This document shows, piece by piece, positions 26,799 through 34,778 of a stretch of DNA of 59,250 bases. Origin of the DNA: Alterluteimonas quercicellularis (GTDB lineage: Bacteria > Pseudomonadota > Gammaproteobacteria > Xanthomonadales > Xanthomonadaceae). The notes below the pieces were generated by a model. The model had not been told where the DNA came from and did not search any database. It was given only the letters and a program-made list of their open reading frames with translations. Position numbers and translations under genes: made by a program. The DNA lies in assembly GCF_021191635.1 (NCBI RefSeq), contig NZ_JAIWPR010000039.1, positions 1 to 59,250 of the forward strand, in the 5' to 3' direction. The first letter of the stretch is position 1, and every line of letters begins with the position of its first letter.

Positions 26799-27563
26799 AT
26801 GGCGGACAACGAACTGCGCCTGGCGCTGCTGATCGACGCCGACAACGCGCCGGCCTCGAAGATCGAGTCCATCCTCACCGAGCTGGCGCGCCACGGCGTG
26901 GCCAACGTGCGCCGCGCCTACGGCAACTGGAAGAACCCGCACCTGAAGGGCTGGGAGGCGGCGCTGCACGCCTACGCGATCCGGCCGATCCAGCAGTTCG
27001 CCTATACCAGCGGCAAGAACGCCTCGGACATGGCGATGGTGATCGACGCCATGGACCTGCTGTACGCGCGCACGCTCGACGGCTTCGCGATCGTCTCCAG
27101 CGACGCCGACTTCACCCCGCTGGTGATGCGCCTGCGCAACGAGAACATGCGCGTGTTCGGCTTCGGCGAGGAGAAGACCCCGGAGCCGTTCGTGAAGGCC
27201 TGCTCGACCTTCCTCTACCTGGAAAAGCTCGGCGTGCTGGACAACGGCGACGCCGCCGCGGCCAAGCCCAAGACCGCCGCGCAGCTGCGCGAGGACACCA
27301 CGCTGGTGCACCTGCTGCGCAACGCCGTCGGCGCCACCGCCGACGAGTCGGGCTGGGCGCACCTGGGCGCGGTGGGCAGCCACATCGGCAACCAGGGCTC
27401 GTTCGACTCGCGCAACTACGGCTACCGCAAGCTCAGCGACCTGATCGAGGCCACCGGCCTGTTCGAGGTGCGCCGCACCGGCCAGGCGGTGGAACTGCGC
27501 GAGCTGCGGGAGGCGCCGGTGCGCCCGCGCGCGCGGCGGCGCAAGGCCCCGGCGGCGAAGTAG
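26799..27563 (+). CDS. NYN-domain ribonuclease-like protein with C-terminal OST-HTH/LOTUS domain
   Basis: A 254-residue protein. Residues 1-~150 are a NYN (PIN-like) domain with acidic catalytic residues in LLIDADNAP, ASDMAMVIDAMD and SSDADFTPLV, plus the TSGKNASD loop typical of the LabA/DUF88 group. Residues about 165-235 form an OST-HTH/LOTUS domain (TLVHLLRNAV...LGAVGSHIGNQ...YGYRKLSDLIEA), an RNA-binding winged helix. The C-tail is Arg/Lys-rich. GGAG precedes ATG 26799. Likely an RNA-processing nuclease; targets unknown. Confidence 0.9.
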   Translation: MADNELRLALLIDADNAPASKIESILTELARHGVANVRRAYGNWKNPHLKGWEAALHAYAIRPIQQFAYTSGKNASDMAMVIDAMDLLYARTLDGFAIVSSDADFTPLVMRLRNENMRVFGFGEEKTPEPFVKACSTFLYLEKLGVLDNGDAAAAKPKTAAQLREDTTLVHLLRNAVGATADESGWAHLGAVGSHIGNQGSFDSRNYGYRKLSDLIEATGLFEVRRTGQAVELRELREAPVRPRARRRKAPAAK

Positions 27564-27590
27564 GCGGCGGCCCCGCGGCGCGGCCGCGGC

Positions 27591-29780
27591 TCAGTACAGG
27601 TCGACCGGGTCGACGTCCAGCGACCAGCGCACGCGGCGCGCCTCGCGCGAGGCCTGCAGCGCCGGCAGCGCGCGGTCGAGCAGCGCGTGCAGCGGGCCGC
27701 GCTGCGCGCCCGACAGCAGCAGCTGCGCGCGGTGGAAGCCGGCGCGGCGCGGCATCGGCGCCGGCAGCGGGCCGTGGCGCTGCACGTGGCCTTCGGGATC
27801 GGCCGCGGCCAGCAGCGCCGAGGCCTCGCGCAGGAAGGCGGCGGGCAGTTCCGCCTGCGCGGCTTCCGCGCGCAGCAGCGCCAGGTGCGCGAACGGCGGG
27901 AAGCCGGCGGCCTCGCGCTGCACCAGCTCGGCCTCGGCGAAGGCGTGGTAGCCGCCCTGCAGCAGCGTCTCCAGCAGCGGATGGCCGGGGTGGTGGGTCT
28001 GCAGCAGCACCTGCCCCGCGCGCGCGCCGCGGCCGGCGCGGCCGGCCACCTGGATCAGCAGCTGCGCCAGCTTCTCGGGCGCGCGGAAGTCGGCCGAGAA
28101 CAGGCCCTCGTCGATGCCGACCACCGCCACCAGCGACAGCCCGGCGAGGTCGTGCCCCTTGGCCAGCATCTGCGTGCCCACGAGGATGCCCGGCGCCTCG
28201 CCCAGCGTGCGCAGCGCCTGCTCCACGCCGTCGCGGCGGCGCGTGCTGCCGCGGTCGATGCGCACCACCGGCACCGCGGGAAAGGCGCGCGCGAGGTGCT
28301 CCTCCAGCCGCTCCGTGCCCACGCCCTGCGGCTGCAGCGCGAGGCTGGCGCAGTCGGGGCAGGCCGGCGGCGCGGGCTGGCGGTGGCCGCAGTGGTGGCA
28401 CTGCAGGCGGCGGCCGCCGGCGTGCACGGTCATCGGGGCGTCGCAGCGCGTGCACTGCGCGCTCCAGCCGCAGTCGTGGCACAGCAGCACCGGCGCGTAG
28501 CCGCGGCGGTTGCGGAACACCAGCGCCTGCCCGCCGGCGTCCAGCGCGGCGCCGATGCCGGCCAGCAGCTCGGCCGACAGCCCCGCCTCCAGCGGGCGCT
28601 TGCGCACGTCGAGCACGCGCACCGCGGGCGGGCGCGCGTCGCCGGCGCGCTGCGGCAGGCGCAGCGCGGCGTAGCGGCCGGCGCGGGCGTTGTGCAGCGT
28701 CTCCAGCGAGGGCGTCGCGCTGCCCAGCACCACCGGCACGCCGAGCGCGCGCGCGCGCACCAGGGCGAAGTCGCGCGCGTGGTAGCGGATGCCGTCCTGC
28801 TGCTTGTAGCTGCCGTCGTGCTCCTCGTCGACCACGATCAGGCCGGCCCGCGGCAGCGGCACGAACACCGCCGAGCGGGTGCCCACGATCACCCGCGCCT
28901 CGCCGCGCCAGGCGGCGGCCCAGACCCGCGCGCGCTCGGCGTCGTTGAGGCCGGAGTGCAGCGCGTGCACCGGCACGCCCAGGCGCTCGCGGAAGCGCGC
29001 CAGCGTCTGCGGGGTCAGGCCGATCTCCGGCACCAGCGCCAGCGCCTGGCGACCGGCCGCCAGCGCCGCGGCGATGGCCTGCAGGTAGACCTCGGTCTTG
29101 CCGCTGCCGGTCACCCCGTCGAGCAGGAAGGGCCGGAAGCCTTCCGACGCGGCGATGGCGTCGATGGCCTGGCGCTGGGCCGGGTTCGGCGACGGCCCCG
29201 GGCGGGGCGCGGGGGCGAGCTGCGAGGCGGGCATGGCGATGCGCTCGGCCAGCCCGCGCCCGGCCAGGCCGCGCGCGGCCGCCCGCCAGCCCGGCAGGCG
29301 GTCGTCGAGCGCCTCCTCGTCGAGCGCGCCCGCGGCCAGCAGCTCGGCGAGCGCGCGCGGGCGCCCGGCGCGCAGCCCGGGCAGGGCGGTCGCGCCGGCC
29401 TCGGTCAGCCGCCAGGCCCAGGCATGGGTGTCGGGCACCGGCTCGCCGCGGCGCAGCGCCGCCGGCAGGGCGGTCGCCAGCACCTCGCCCAGCGGCGCGT
29501 GCAGGTAGCGCGCCAGCCAGCGCAGCGAGGCCAGCAGCTCGCCGTCCAGCAGCGGCGCCGGATCCAGCCAGGCCAGGGCGTCGCGCAGCTCGGCGTCCTC
29601 GCGCTCCGGTGGGCCGGCGCCGGTCACCACCCCGACCAGTTCGCGGGTCCCGAACGGCACCCGGACCCGCCGGCCGACGTCGCCGGCGCCCGCGGGGCCG
29701 CCGTCGGGCGGGCGGTAGTCGAACAGTCGCGGCAGCGGCACCGGCAGGGCGACGCGCAGCAGGGCCTGGGGTTCGGTCAT
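27591..29780 (-). CDS. priA: primosomal replication protein N' (PriA helicase)
   Basis: A 729-residue replication-restart helicase that reloads the replisome at stalled forks. The N-terminal DNA-binding domain is followed by Walker A DGVTGSGKTEVY (221-232), Walker B DEEHD (318-322), and eight zinc-binding cysteines at 434, 437, 443, 446, 461, 464, 474 and 477, then the C-terminal helicase lobe with GTQMLAKGHDL and QVAGRAGR. Length is normal. ATG 29780 matches the family start (MTEPQALLRVALPVPL); the frame is open 52 codons further. An inverted pair of DnaA boxes lies about 170 bp upstream. Confidence 0.96.
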   Translation of the reverse strand: MTEPQALLRVALPVPLPRLFDYRPPDGGPAGAGDVGRRVRVPFGTRELVGVVTGAGPPEREDAELRDALAWLDPAPLLDGELLASLRWLARYLHAPLGEVLATALPAALRRGEPVPDTHAWAWRLTEAGATALPGLRAGRPRALAELLAAGALDEEALDDRLPGWRAAARGLAGRGLAERIAMPASQLAPAPRPGPSPNPAQRQAIDAIAASEGFRPFLLDGVTGSGKTEVYLQAIAAALAAGRQALALVPEIGLTPQTLARFRERLGVPVHALHSGLNDAERARVWAAAWRGEARVIVGTRSAVFVPLPRAGLIVVDEEHDGSYKQQDGIRYHARDFALVRARALGVPVVLGSATPSLETLHNARAGRYAALRLPQRAGDARPPAVRVLDVRKRPLEAGLSAELLAGIGAALDAGGQALVFRNRRGYAPVLLCHDCGWSAQCTRCDAPMTVHAGGRRLQCHHCGHRQPAPPACPDCASLALQPQGVGTERLEEHLARAFPAVPVVRIDRGSTRRRDGVEQALRTLGEAPGILVGTQMLAKGHDLAGLSLVAVVGIDEGLFSADFRAPEKLAQLLIQVAGRAGRGARAGQVLLQTHHPGHPLLETLLQGGYHAFAEAELVQREAAGFPPFAHLALLRAEAAQAELPAAFLREASALLAAADPEGHVQRHGPLPAPMPRRAGFHRAQLLLSGAQRGPLHALLDRALPALQASREARRVRWSLDVDPVDLY

Positions 29781-30279
29781 CCGGTCGGGAGGCGGCGGAG
29801 CGGCAGACGCGGCAGCGCAGTGTACGGGCAGCCCGGGTCGCCTCCGGCACCGTGAATGGCGGGGAGGCCGGCGGCGGACTTGCGGCCGGTTGCTGCCGAC
29901 GCCCGCACGAATCGCCCGCAAACCGCCGTCACACAACGAGTTTCCCCCTTATCCACACCGTCTGTGGATAAGCCTGTGCATCGCCGCCTCCGGAGGGGCC
30001 CCGCGGGGCCCGGACACGGCGCCGGCGCGGGGTTGGACAAAAAATCGCCAAATTGATTTTTGCCTTGCCGATCAGTCACTTGATCGTGAAACATTGCTGA
30101 ATCGTGGCGGCGACGGGGTTCCTCGGGGTGTTGCATGACAGCGTCGTGGCCGCTGTGCACAACCCGCCGCGGCGCGCAGGCGGCGCAAGCTCGCGAATTC
30201 ACGGTTGTCAAGTGCGATCGGGCGGGCGGCGATGGCTATGATGGTGCGGTGAAACCGCCCCGAGAGAGCATCCGAGACC
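29781..30279. other. 499-bp divergent intergenic region with ori-like elements
   Basis: Between priA and the sigma-like gene there is no credible ORF. It contains an inverted pair of perfect DnaA boxes (29949-29971), a 16-bp perfect palindrome GGGCCCCGCGGGGCCC (29996-30011), an AT-rich stretch (about 30037-30062), three GATC sites, and TATGAT (30237-30242), a possible -10 box for the plus-strand gene. Confidence 0.7.
29949..29971. promoter_or_regulatory. inverted pair of consensus DnaA boxes
   Basis: TTATCCACA (29949-29957) and TGTGGATAA (29963-29971) are both perfect 9-mer DnaA boxes, facing each other across CCGTC; one further base extends each arm. They stand about 170 bp before priA and 309 bp before the next gene. 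Confidence 0.85.
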
Positions 30280-31245
30280 GTGATTGATGCCCCCGAGGCC
30301 TCGCCCGCGCTGACCGCCTTCCTGCGCGGCGTCGAGCGCCGGGCCGCCCTGTTCGCCCAGCTCCAGGTCGGGGATCCGGACGCCGGCGACGCCGCGCTGA
30401 CCACCGCGATGGTGGGCTTTCGCGACGCCGCCGCCCGGACCCCGTTCGGCGAATGGCCGCGCCGGTTCTGGTCCCTGCTGCTGGCCGCCCCGCAGCTGCG
30501 CGAGCCGCCGCGCGGGCCCCGCTGGGGCGGCGACTTCGCCTGGCTGGGCGAGATCGGCACCGGGCCGCGCGCGGCGCTGCTGCTGCGGCTGGTGGCCAAC
30601 GTGTCGGAGGCCGACGCGGCGGGCGTGCTGGGCGTATCGCGGGCGACCTACCGCCTCGCCCTGCGCCGCGCGCTGCCGCGGCTGGAGGACGGCGCGCCCG
30701 ACGAGACCCGCTTCCGCGCGCTGGCCGACGCCGCCCAGCTCGCCCTGCGCGACACCGCGCCGGAACGGCTGGCGGAACTGGCGCGGCTGCGCGAGGCCGC
30801 GCTGCGCGGCCGCATCTACACGCCGCCCAAGCGCGCGCCCGAGCCCGCGCGCCCCGTGCGCGCGGCCGCCGACCCTGCCGCGCGGCCGCGCTGGCTGCGG
30901 CCGGCGCTGGCGGCGGTGGCCGCGGCCACGCTGCTGGCGCTGGCCGCGACCTTCGTCTTCCCCGAGGCGCTGGTCCCGGTACCGGACGGCATCCGTGTCG
31001 ACGCCCTGCCGGAAGCGCGGCCCGCGGCGCGGTTCGACGCCGAGTTCGCCGTCGTCGCCCACCCCGATTTCGCCCTGCTGGTCAGCGACGACGCCGAGGG
31101 CGCGGCGCGCGACCCGGCCTTCCTGGCCTGGCTGAGCGTGCAGCTCGAGCGCGGCGACGTGGCGGCCGACGTGGCCCGGCCCGAGCAGGCGGAGGACGCC
31201 GCCGACAGCGACGAGCATGCCCTGGAGGCCGAAGGTGAGCCTTAG
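30280..31245 (+). CDS. sigma-70-like protein with a membrane anchor
   Basis: A 321-residue protein from GTG 30280. The N-terminal half resembles a degenerate sigma factor: a region-2-like helical part (ALFAQLQVGDPDAGDAALTTAMVGF) and a region-4-like helix-turn-helix at about 96-131 (RAALLLRLVANVSEADAAGVLGVSRATYRLALRRAL). After a Pro/Arg linker, residues 207-227 form one membrane helix, followed by a ~95-residue periplasmic tail (FDAEFAVVAHPDFALLVSDD). A sigma-like DNA-binding domain joined to a membrane helix is unusual. Its end overlaps the DUF3106 gene, so the two form an operon. Confidence 0.8.
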   Translation: MIDAPEASPALTAFLRGVERRAALFAQLQVGDPDAGDAALTTAMVGFRDAAARTPFGEWPRRFWSLLLAAPQLREPPRGPRWGGDFAWLGEIGTGPRAALLLRLVANVSEADAAGVLGVSRATYRLALRRALPRLEDGAPDETRFRALADAAQLALRDTAPERLAELARLREAALRGRIYTPPKRAPEPARPVRAAADPAARPRWLRPALAAVAAATLLALAATFVFPEALVPVPDGIRVDALPEARPAARFDAEFAVVAHPDFALLVSDDAEGAARDPAFLAWLSVQLERGDVAADVARPEQAEDAADSDEHALEAEGEP

Positions 31246-31888
31246 AGTCCCCGCTGCGCGTCGAAGCGCGTTCCTGCGCGCCGGCCTCGCGCTCGCACTC
31301 TGCCTGCCGATGCTGCCGGCCTGGTCGCAGGCGCTGCCGCAGGCCCTGCGCGTGCTGCCGGCCGCCGATCGCGCCCGCGTCGAGGCGCAGGCGCGGCAGT
31401 GGGCCGCGCTGCCGCCGGAGCGCCGCGAAGCGCTGCGCCAGCGCATGGCGCAATGGGACGCGCTGCCGCTGGCCGAGCGGCAGTCGCGGCGCGCGGCCTG
31501 GGCGGTCTGGGAGACGCTGCCGGAGGCCGAGCGCGCGCGCCTGCGCGCCACCGCCGCCGCCTACGCGCGCATGCCGGAAGCGCAGCGGCGCGAACTGGCC
31601 GAACGCTACGCGGCGCTCGACGCCTTCCAGCGCGAGGGCTGGGGCCTGGGCGCGGTGCTCGGCGCCGAGTGGCCGCAACTGCACGGCCTGTTCTCGCTGG
31701 TGCCGTCCGACCAGCGCGCCGAACTGCTGGCGATGCTGCGCGCGCTGGACGAGCGCGCGCGCGCCGACCTCGCGGTGATCGCCCAGCGCACTCCGCCCGA
31801 GGAGCGCGACGCCCTGCGCCGCAAGCTGCTGTCGATGCCGGCGCCGGTGCGCACCGACTGGCTGCGCGGGCAGGCCTCGCCGAACTAG
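31235..31888 (+). CDS. DUF3106-type exported protein
   Basis: A 217-residue protein. I choose GTG 31235, six bases after a perfect GGAGG and overlapping the previous stop by 11 bp; ATG 31217 is an alternative. A signal peptide ends about LPAWSQA. The body is a tandem array of ~20-residue units built on LPxxERxxLRxRxAxWxxLP, the DUF3106 pattern, mostly helical. Function unknown; coupling to the membrane-anchored sigma-like gene suggests a periplasmic partner or signal for it. Confidence 0.85.
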   Translation: MSLRVPAARRSAFLRAGLALALCLPMLPAWSQALPQALRVLPAADRARVEAQARQWAALPPERREALRQRMAQWDALPLAERQSRRAAWAVWETLPEAERARLRATAAAYARMPEAQRRELAERYAALDAFQREGWGLGAVLGAEWPQLHGLFSLVPSDQRAELLAMLRALDERARADLAVIAQRTPPEERDALRRKLLSMPAPVRTDWLRGQASPN

Positions 31889-31919
31889 TCCGGCGGCGCC
31901 CGCTCGCTGCCCCGTTCTC

Positions 31920-31984
31920 GTAGGAGCGCGCCCGCACGCGACAGGCTTCGCGGGCACTTCGGTCGCGCGCGGGCGCGCTCCTAC
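31920..31984. repeat. interspersed inverted repeat, copy 6
   Basis: GTAGGAGCGCGCCCGCACGCGAC arm pairs with GGTCGCGCGCGGGCGCGCTCC (TAC). It lies between the convergent DUF3106 and DUF3667 genes. Paired changes in the arms (CTC to CCC on one side, GAG to GGG on the other) preserve the stem. Confidence 0.9.
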
Positions 31985-32047
31985 ATGGCGGGGTCGCCCG
32001 ATCGTTCCGATGCGATCTCCGCCGCGCGCGCGCGTTCCGCAGGCGGC

Positions 32048-33160
32048 CTACATCGCGAACAGCGAGAAGCCGATCGCGCCGACGGCCACGAAGGCGAACA
32101 GCACGGTGTAGGCGATCCCGACCGCGGCGTACTTGAGCAGGGTCATGGGCCAGGACTGGCGGTAGACGCGGCGCTGCATCCACAGCAGGTACACCGGCAT
32201 CGACCCGCCGAGCAGGCCCGACGCCCAGCCGAGCGCGGCCGACAGCGCCGGCGCGCGCCCGGCCAGCCAGCCGTCGGCACCGGCGCAGGCGAAGATCAGC
32301 AGCAGCGCGAGCATCAGGTAGGCATGGCTGTACAGCGCGACCACCACGTGTTCCAGGTAGCTGCGGCCGCTGAAGGCGTACAGGCACTTCAGCAGCAGCG
32401 CGAACACCGGTACCAGCAGGAACAGCGTCGTCGGCGCCGCACCCAGCAGGAAGCGCAGGACCGCGCCGAGGTCGCCGTCGATGCGCCCGAGGTTGCGTTC
32501 CAGGCGCTGCATCACGGCGCCGGACGCGCCGTCCGCTGCGGGCGCCGCCTGCGCGTCGTCCGGCGCGTCCGCTGGACGCGCCGGCGCTGCCGTGCCGAGC
32601 GCGCGCAGGCGCGCGTTGGCGGCGTCGTCGATCGCCCGGCGCGCGCTCGCCAGCGCCGGCCCGGCGAACGGCAGCGACTCGGCCTGCGCGAGCTCGGCCA
32701 GGGCCTCGCTGCGCACCTTCTCGACCGCCTCGGCGCTGTCGGCCTGGGCGAACGCGTCCCCTCCGCGCGGCGCCGAGACGATGACGTGGCCGTCCCCGCG
32801 CGCGGCCTCCGCGCCGGCGGGGCCGTCGGCCAGCGGGGCGATCAGGATCTTGGCCACGAACACCGTCAGCGCGGTGAGGATCACGAACAGGCGCAGCGGC
32901 GCGATGTAGCGCACGCGGTGCCCGGCCAGGTAGGCCGCGGCCACGCGGCCGGGCACGAACAGGTCGCGCAGGGTGCGGAACACGCGCCCGTCCAGGTGCC
33001 AGAACGATTCGAACACCTCCTCCACCGCGTGGCCGACGTGGCGCAGCGGGTTGTGCGCGGACTGGCCGCACAGGTGGCAGTAGCCGCCCTGCAGGCGGGT
33101 GCCGCAGTTCTCGCAGGCCGCGGGCGCGTGCGGCGCGGCGTGGTGCGCGGTGTGGCTCAT
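32048..33160 (-). CDS. DUF3667-family membrane protein with N-terminal zinc ribbon
   Basis: A 370-residue protein. The N-terminus has a four-cysteine zinc ribbon (CENC 16-19, CHLC 28-31), then HLDGRVFRTLRDLFVPGRVA and GHRVRYIAPLRLFVILT, the DUF3667 signature, and about five hydrophobic membrane segments. A hydrophilic Ala/Asp-rich insert (about 115-230) lies between the first and second helices. Function is unknown in the family. Divergent from the MATE gene with 135 bp between them. Confidence 0.85.
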   Translation of the reverse strand: MSHTAHHAAPHAPAACENCGTRLQGGYCHLCGQSAHNPLRHVGHAVEEVFESFWHLDGRVFRTLRDLFVPGRVAAAYLAGHRVRYIAPLRLFVILTALTVFVAKILIAPLADGPAGAEAARGDGHVIVSAPRGGDAFAQADSAEAVEKVRSEALAELAQAESLPFAGPALASARRAIDDAANARLRALGTAAPARPADAPDDAQAAPAADGASGAVMQRLERNLGRIDGDLGAVLRFLLGAAPTTLFLLVPVFALLLKCLYAFSGRSYLEHVVVALYSHAYLMLALLLIFACAGADGWLAGRAPALSAALGWASGLLGGSMPVYLLWMQRRVYRQSWPMTLLKYAAVGIAYTVLFAFVAVGAIGFSLFAM

Positions 33161-33295
33161 CGTGAACGCGGTCTCCCCCGGCGGACGCGGCGCGGATCGC
33201 CGGCCGGCGCGAACGTTCTACAATAGCGGCCTGCCGCGACCCGGTGCCAGCGCCCACGCTCGAGCGCGCGACCGCAGCCGCGAGAAGTCCGCGTC

Positions 33296-34729
33296 ATGTC
33301 CTCCCCCGTCCCCCCGGTCCCGCGCTTCCGGCAGGAAGTGCGCACCACCGCCGTCCTTGCCGCGCCCCTGGTGGTCGGCCACGTCGCCACCGGCCTGATC
33401 GGCCTCGTCGACAGCGTCATCGCCGGCCGCCACGGCACCTCCACCCTGGCCGCCGTCTCGGTGGGCACGGCCATGTTCTGGCTGCCGATCATGATCCCCA
33501 TGGGCACGCTGATGGCGCTGCCGCCGTCGGTGTCGCAGCTGCAGGGCGCCGGCCGCCGGCACGAGATCGGCCCGCTGTTCCGGCAGGCGCTGTGGCTGGC
33601 CGCGGCGCTGGGGCTGGGGCTGTTCGCCTTCCTCAGCGTGGCGGCGCAGTCGCTGGCGCAGCTGGGCATCGACGCCGGCATCGTGCCCGGCGCCGCCGCG
33701 TTCCTGCAGGGCATCCGCTGGGGCGTGCCGGCGCTCACCGCCTACTACTGCATGCGCTACCTCAGCGACGGCCTGCACTGGACGCTGCCCACCATGGTCT
33801 TCGGCTTCGGCGGCCTGCTGCTGCTGGTGCCGCTGGGCGCGATCCTGACCTTCGGCCTGTTCGGCGCCCCGGAACTGGGCGCGGGCGGCCTGGGCCTGGC
33901 CTCGGCGGCGATGATGTGGGCGCAGGCGCTCGCGTTCGCGCTGTACCTGGCGCGCTCGCGCCGCTTCGCCGACCTGGGCCTGTTCGCGCGCTTCGACCCG
34001 CCGCGCCGGGCGGAGATCGCCGGGCTGCTGAAGGTGGGCCTGCCGATCGGCATCACCGTGGCCATGGAGGGCGGGCTGTTCGTGGTCACCGCGCTGCTGA
34101 TCGGCGGCCTGGGCGAGGTGCCCGCGGCCGCCCACCAGATCGCGATCAACGTCGCCGCGCTGTGCTTCATGGTCCCGTTCGGCGTGGCCGAGGCGACCAC
34201 GGTGCGGGTGGGGCATGCGCTGGGCGGCGGGCTGGGGCGCGAGGGCGTGCGCCGCGCGGCGATGGCGGGGCTGGCGCTGGTGCTGGTCAGCCAGAGCGCG
34301 ACCGCGCTGGCGCTGTTCGCCGGCAACCTCCACATCGTCGGCCTGTACACCGCCGACGCCGCGGTGGCGACGCTGGCCGCGGCCCTGCTGCTGTACGCGG
34401 CCGTGTTCCAGTTCCCCGACGGCATCCAGGTGCTCTCGGCCGGCGCGCTGCGCGGCCTCAAGGACACCCGGGTGCCGATGTTCCTGGCCGCCTTCGCCTA
34501 CTGGGGCGTGGGCATGGCGCTGGGGGCCGGGCTCGGCCTGGGGCTGGGCTGGGGCCCGCGCGGCATGTGGATGGGGCTGATCGCCGGCCTCGCCGTGGCC
34601 GCGGTGCTGATGGCGACGCGCTTCCTGCGCACGCTGTCGCGGCTGCCGCCCGCCGCCGCGCCGGGGCCGCCGGCCCCGGCGGACGGCGTGCAGGACGACC
34701 CGCCGGACTTCTGGCCCATGAAACCGTGA
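33296..34729 (+). CDS. MATE-family multidrug efflux transporter
   Basis: A 477-residue protein with about 12 hydrophobic segments, normal for the NorM/MATE family of Na+- or H+-coupled drug exporters. Typical text: GLIGLVDSVIAGRHGTSTLAAVSVG, LLKVGLPIGITVAMEGGLF, HQIAINVAALCFMVPFGVA and FPDGIQVLSAGALRGLKDTRVPM. The internal duplication of two six-helix halves is visible. TACAAT (33219-33224) is a possible -10 box. Substrate unpredictable; a polar Pro-rich C-tail is dispensable in appearance. Confidence 0.93.
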   Translation: MSSPVPPVPRFRQEVRTTAVLAAPLVVGHVATGLIGLVDSVIAGRHGTSTLAAVSVGTAMFWLPIMIPMGTLMALPPSVSQLQGAGRRHEIGPLFRQALWLAAALGLGLFAFLSVAAQSLAQLGIDAGIVPGAAAFLQGIRWGVPALTAYYCMRYLSDGLHWTLPTMVFGFGGLLLLVPLGAILTFGLFGAPELGAGGLGLASAAMMWAQALAFALYLARSRRFADLGLFARFDPPRRAEIAGLLKVGLPIGITVAMEGGLFVVTALLIGGLGEVPAAAHQIAINVAALCFMVPFGVAEATTVRVGHALGGGLGREGVRRAAMAGLALVLVSQSATALALFAGNLHIVGLYTADAAVATLAAALLLYAAVFQFPDGIQVLSAGALRGLKDTRVPMFLAAFAYWGVGMALGAGLGLGLGWGPRGMWMGLIAGLAVAAVLMATRFLRTLSRLPPAAAPGPPAPADGVQDDPPDFWPMKP

Positions 34730-34778
34730 CCGCCGCCGGCTAAGCTGTCTCCAGGTTTCGCCTTCCCTTCCGGAGTCC

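Noticed and set aside
29781..30279. Chromosomal origin of replication
   Set aside because: Two DnaA boxes and an AT-rich tract are suggestive, but there are too few boxes and no dnaA, dnaN or rpmH nearby. A regulatory or titration site is the safer reading.
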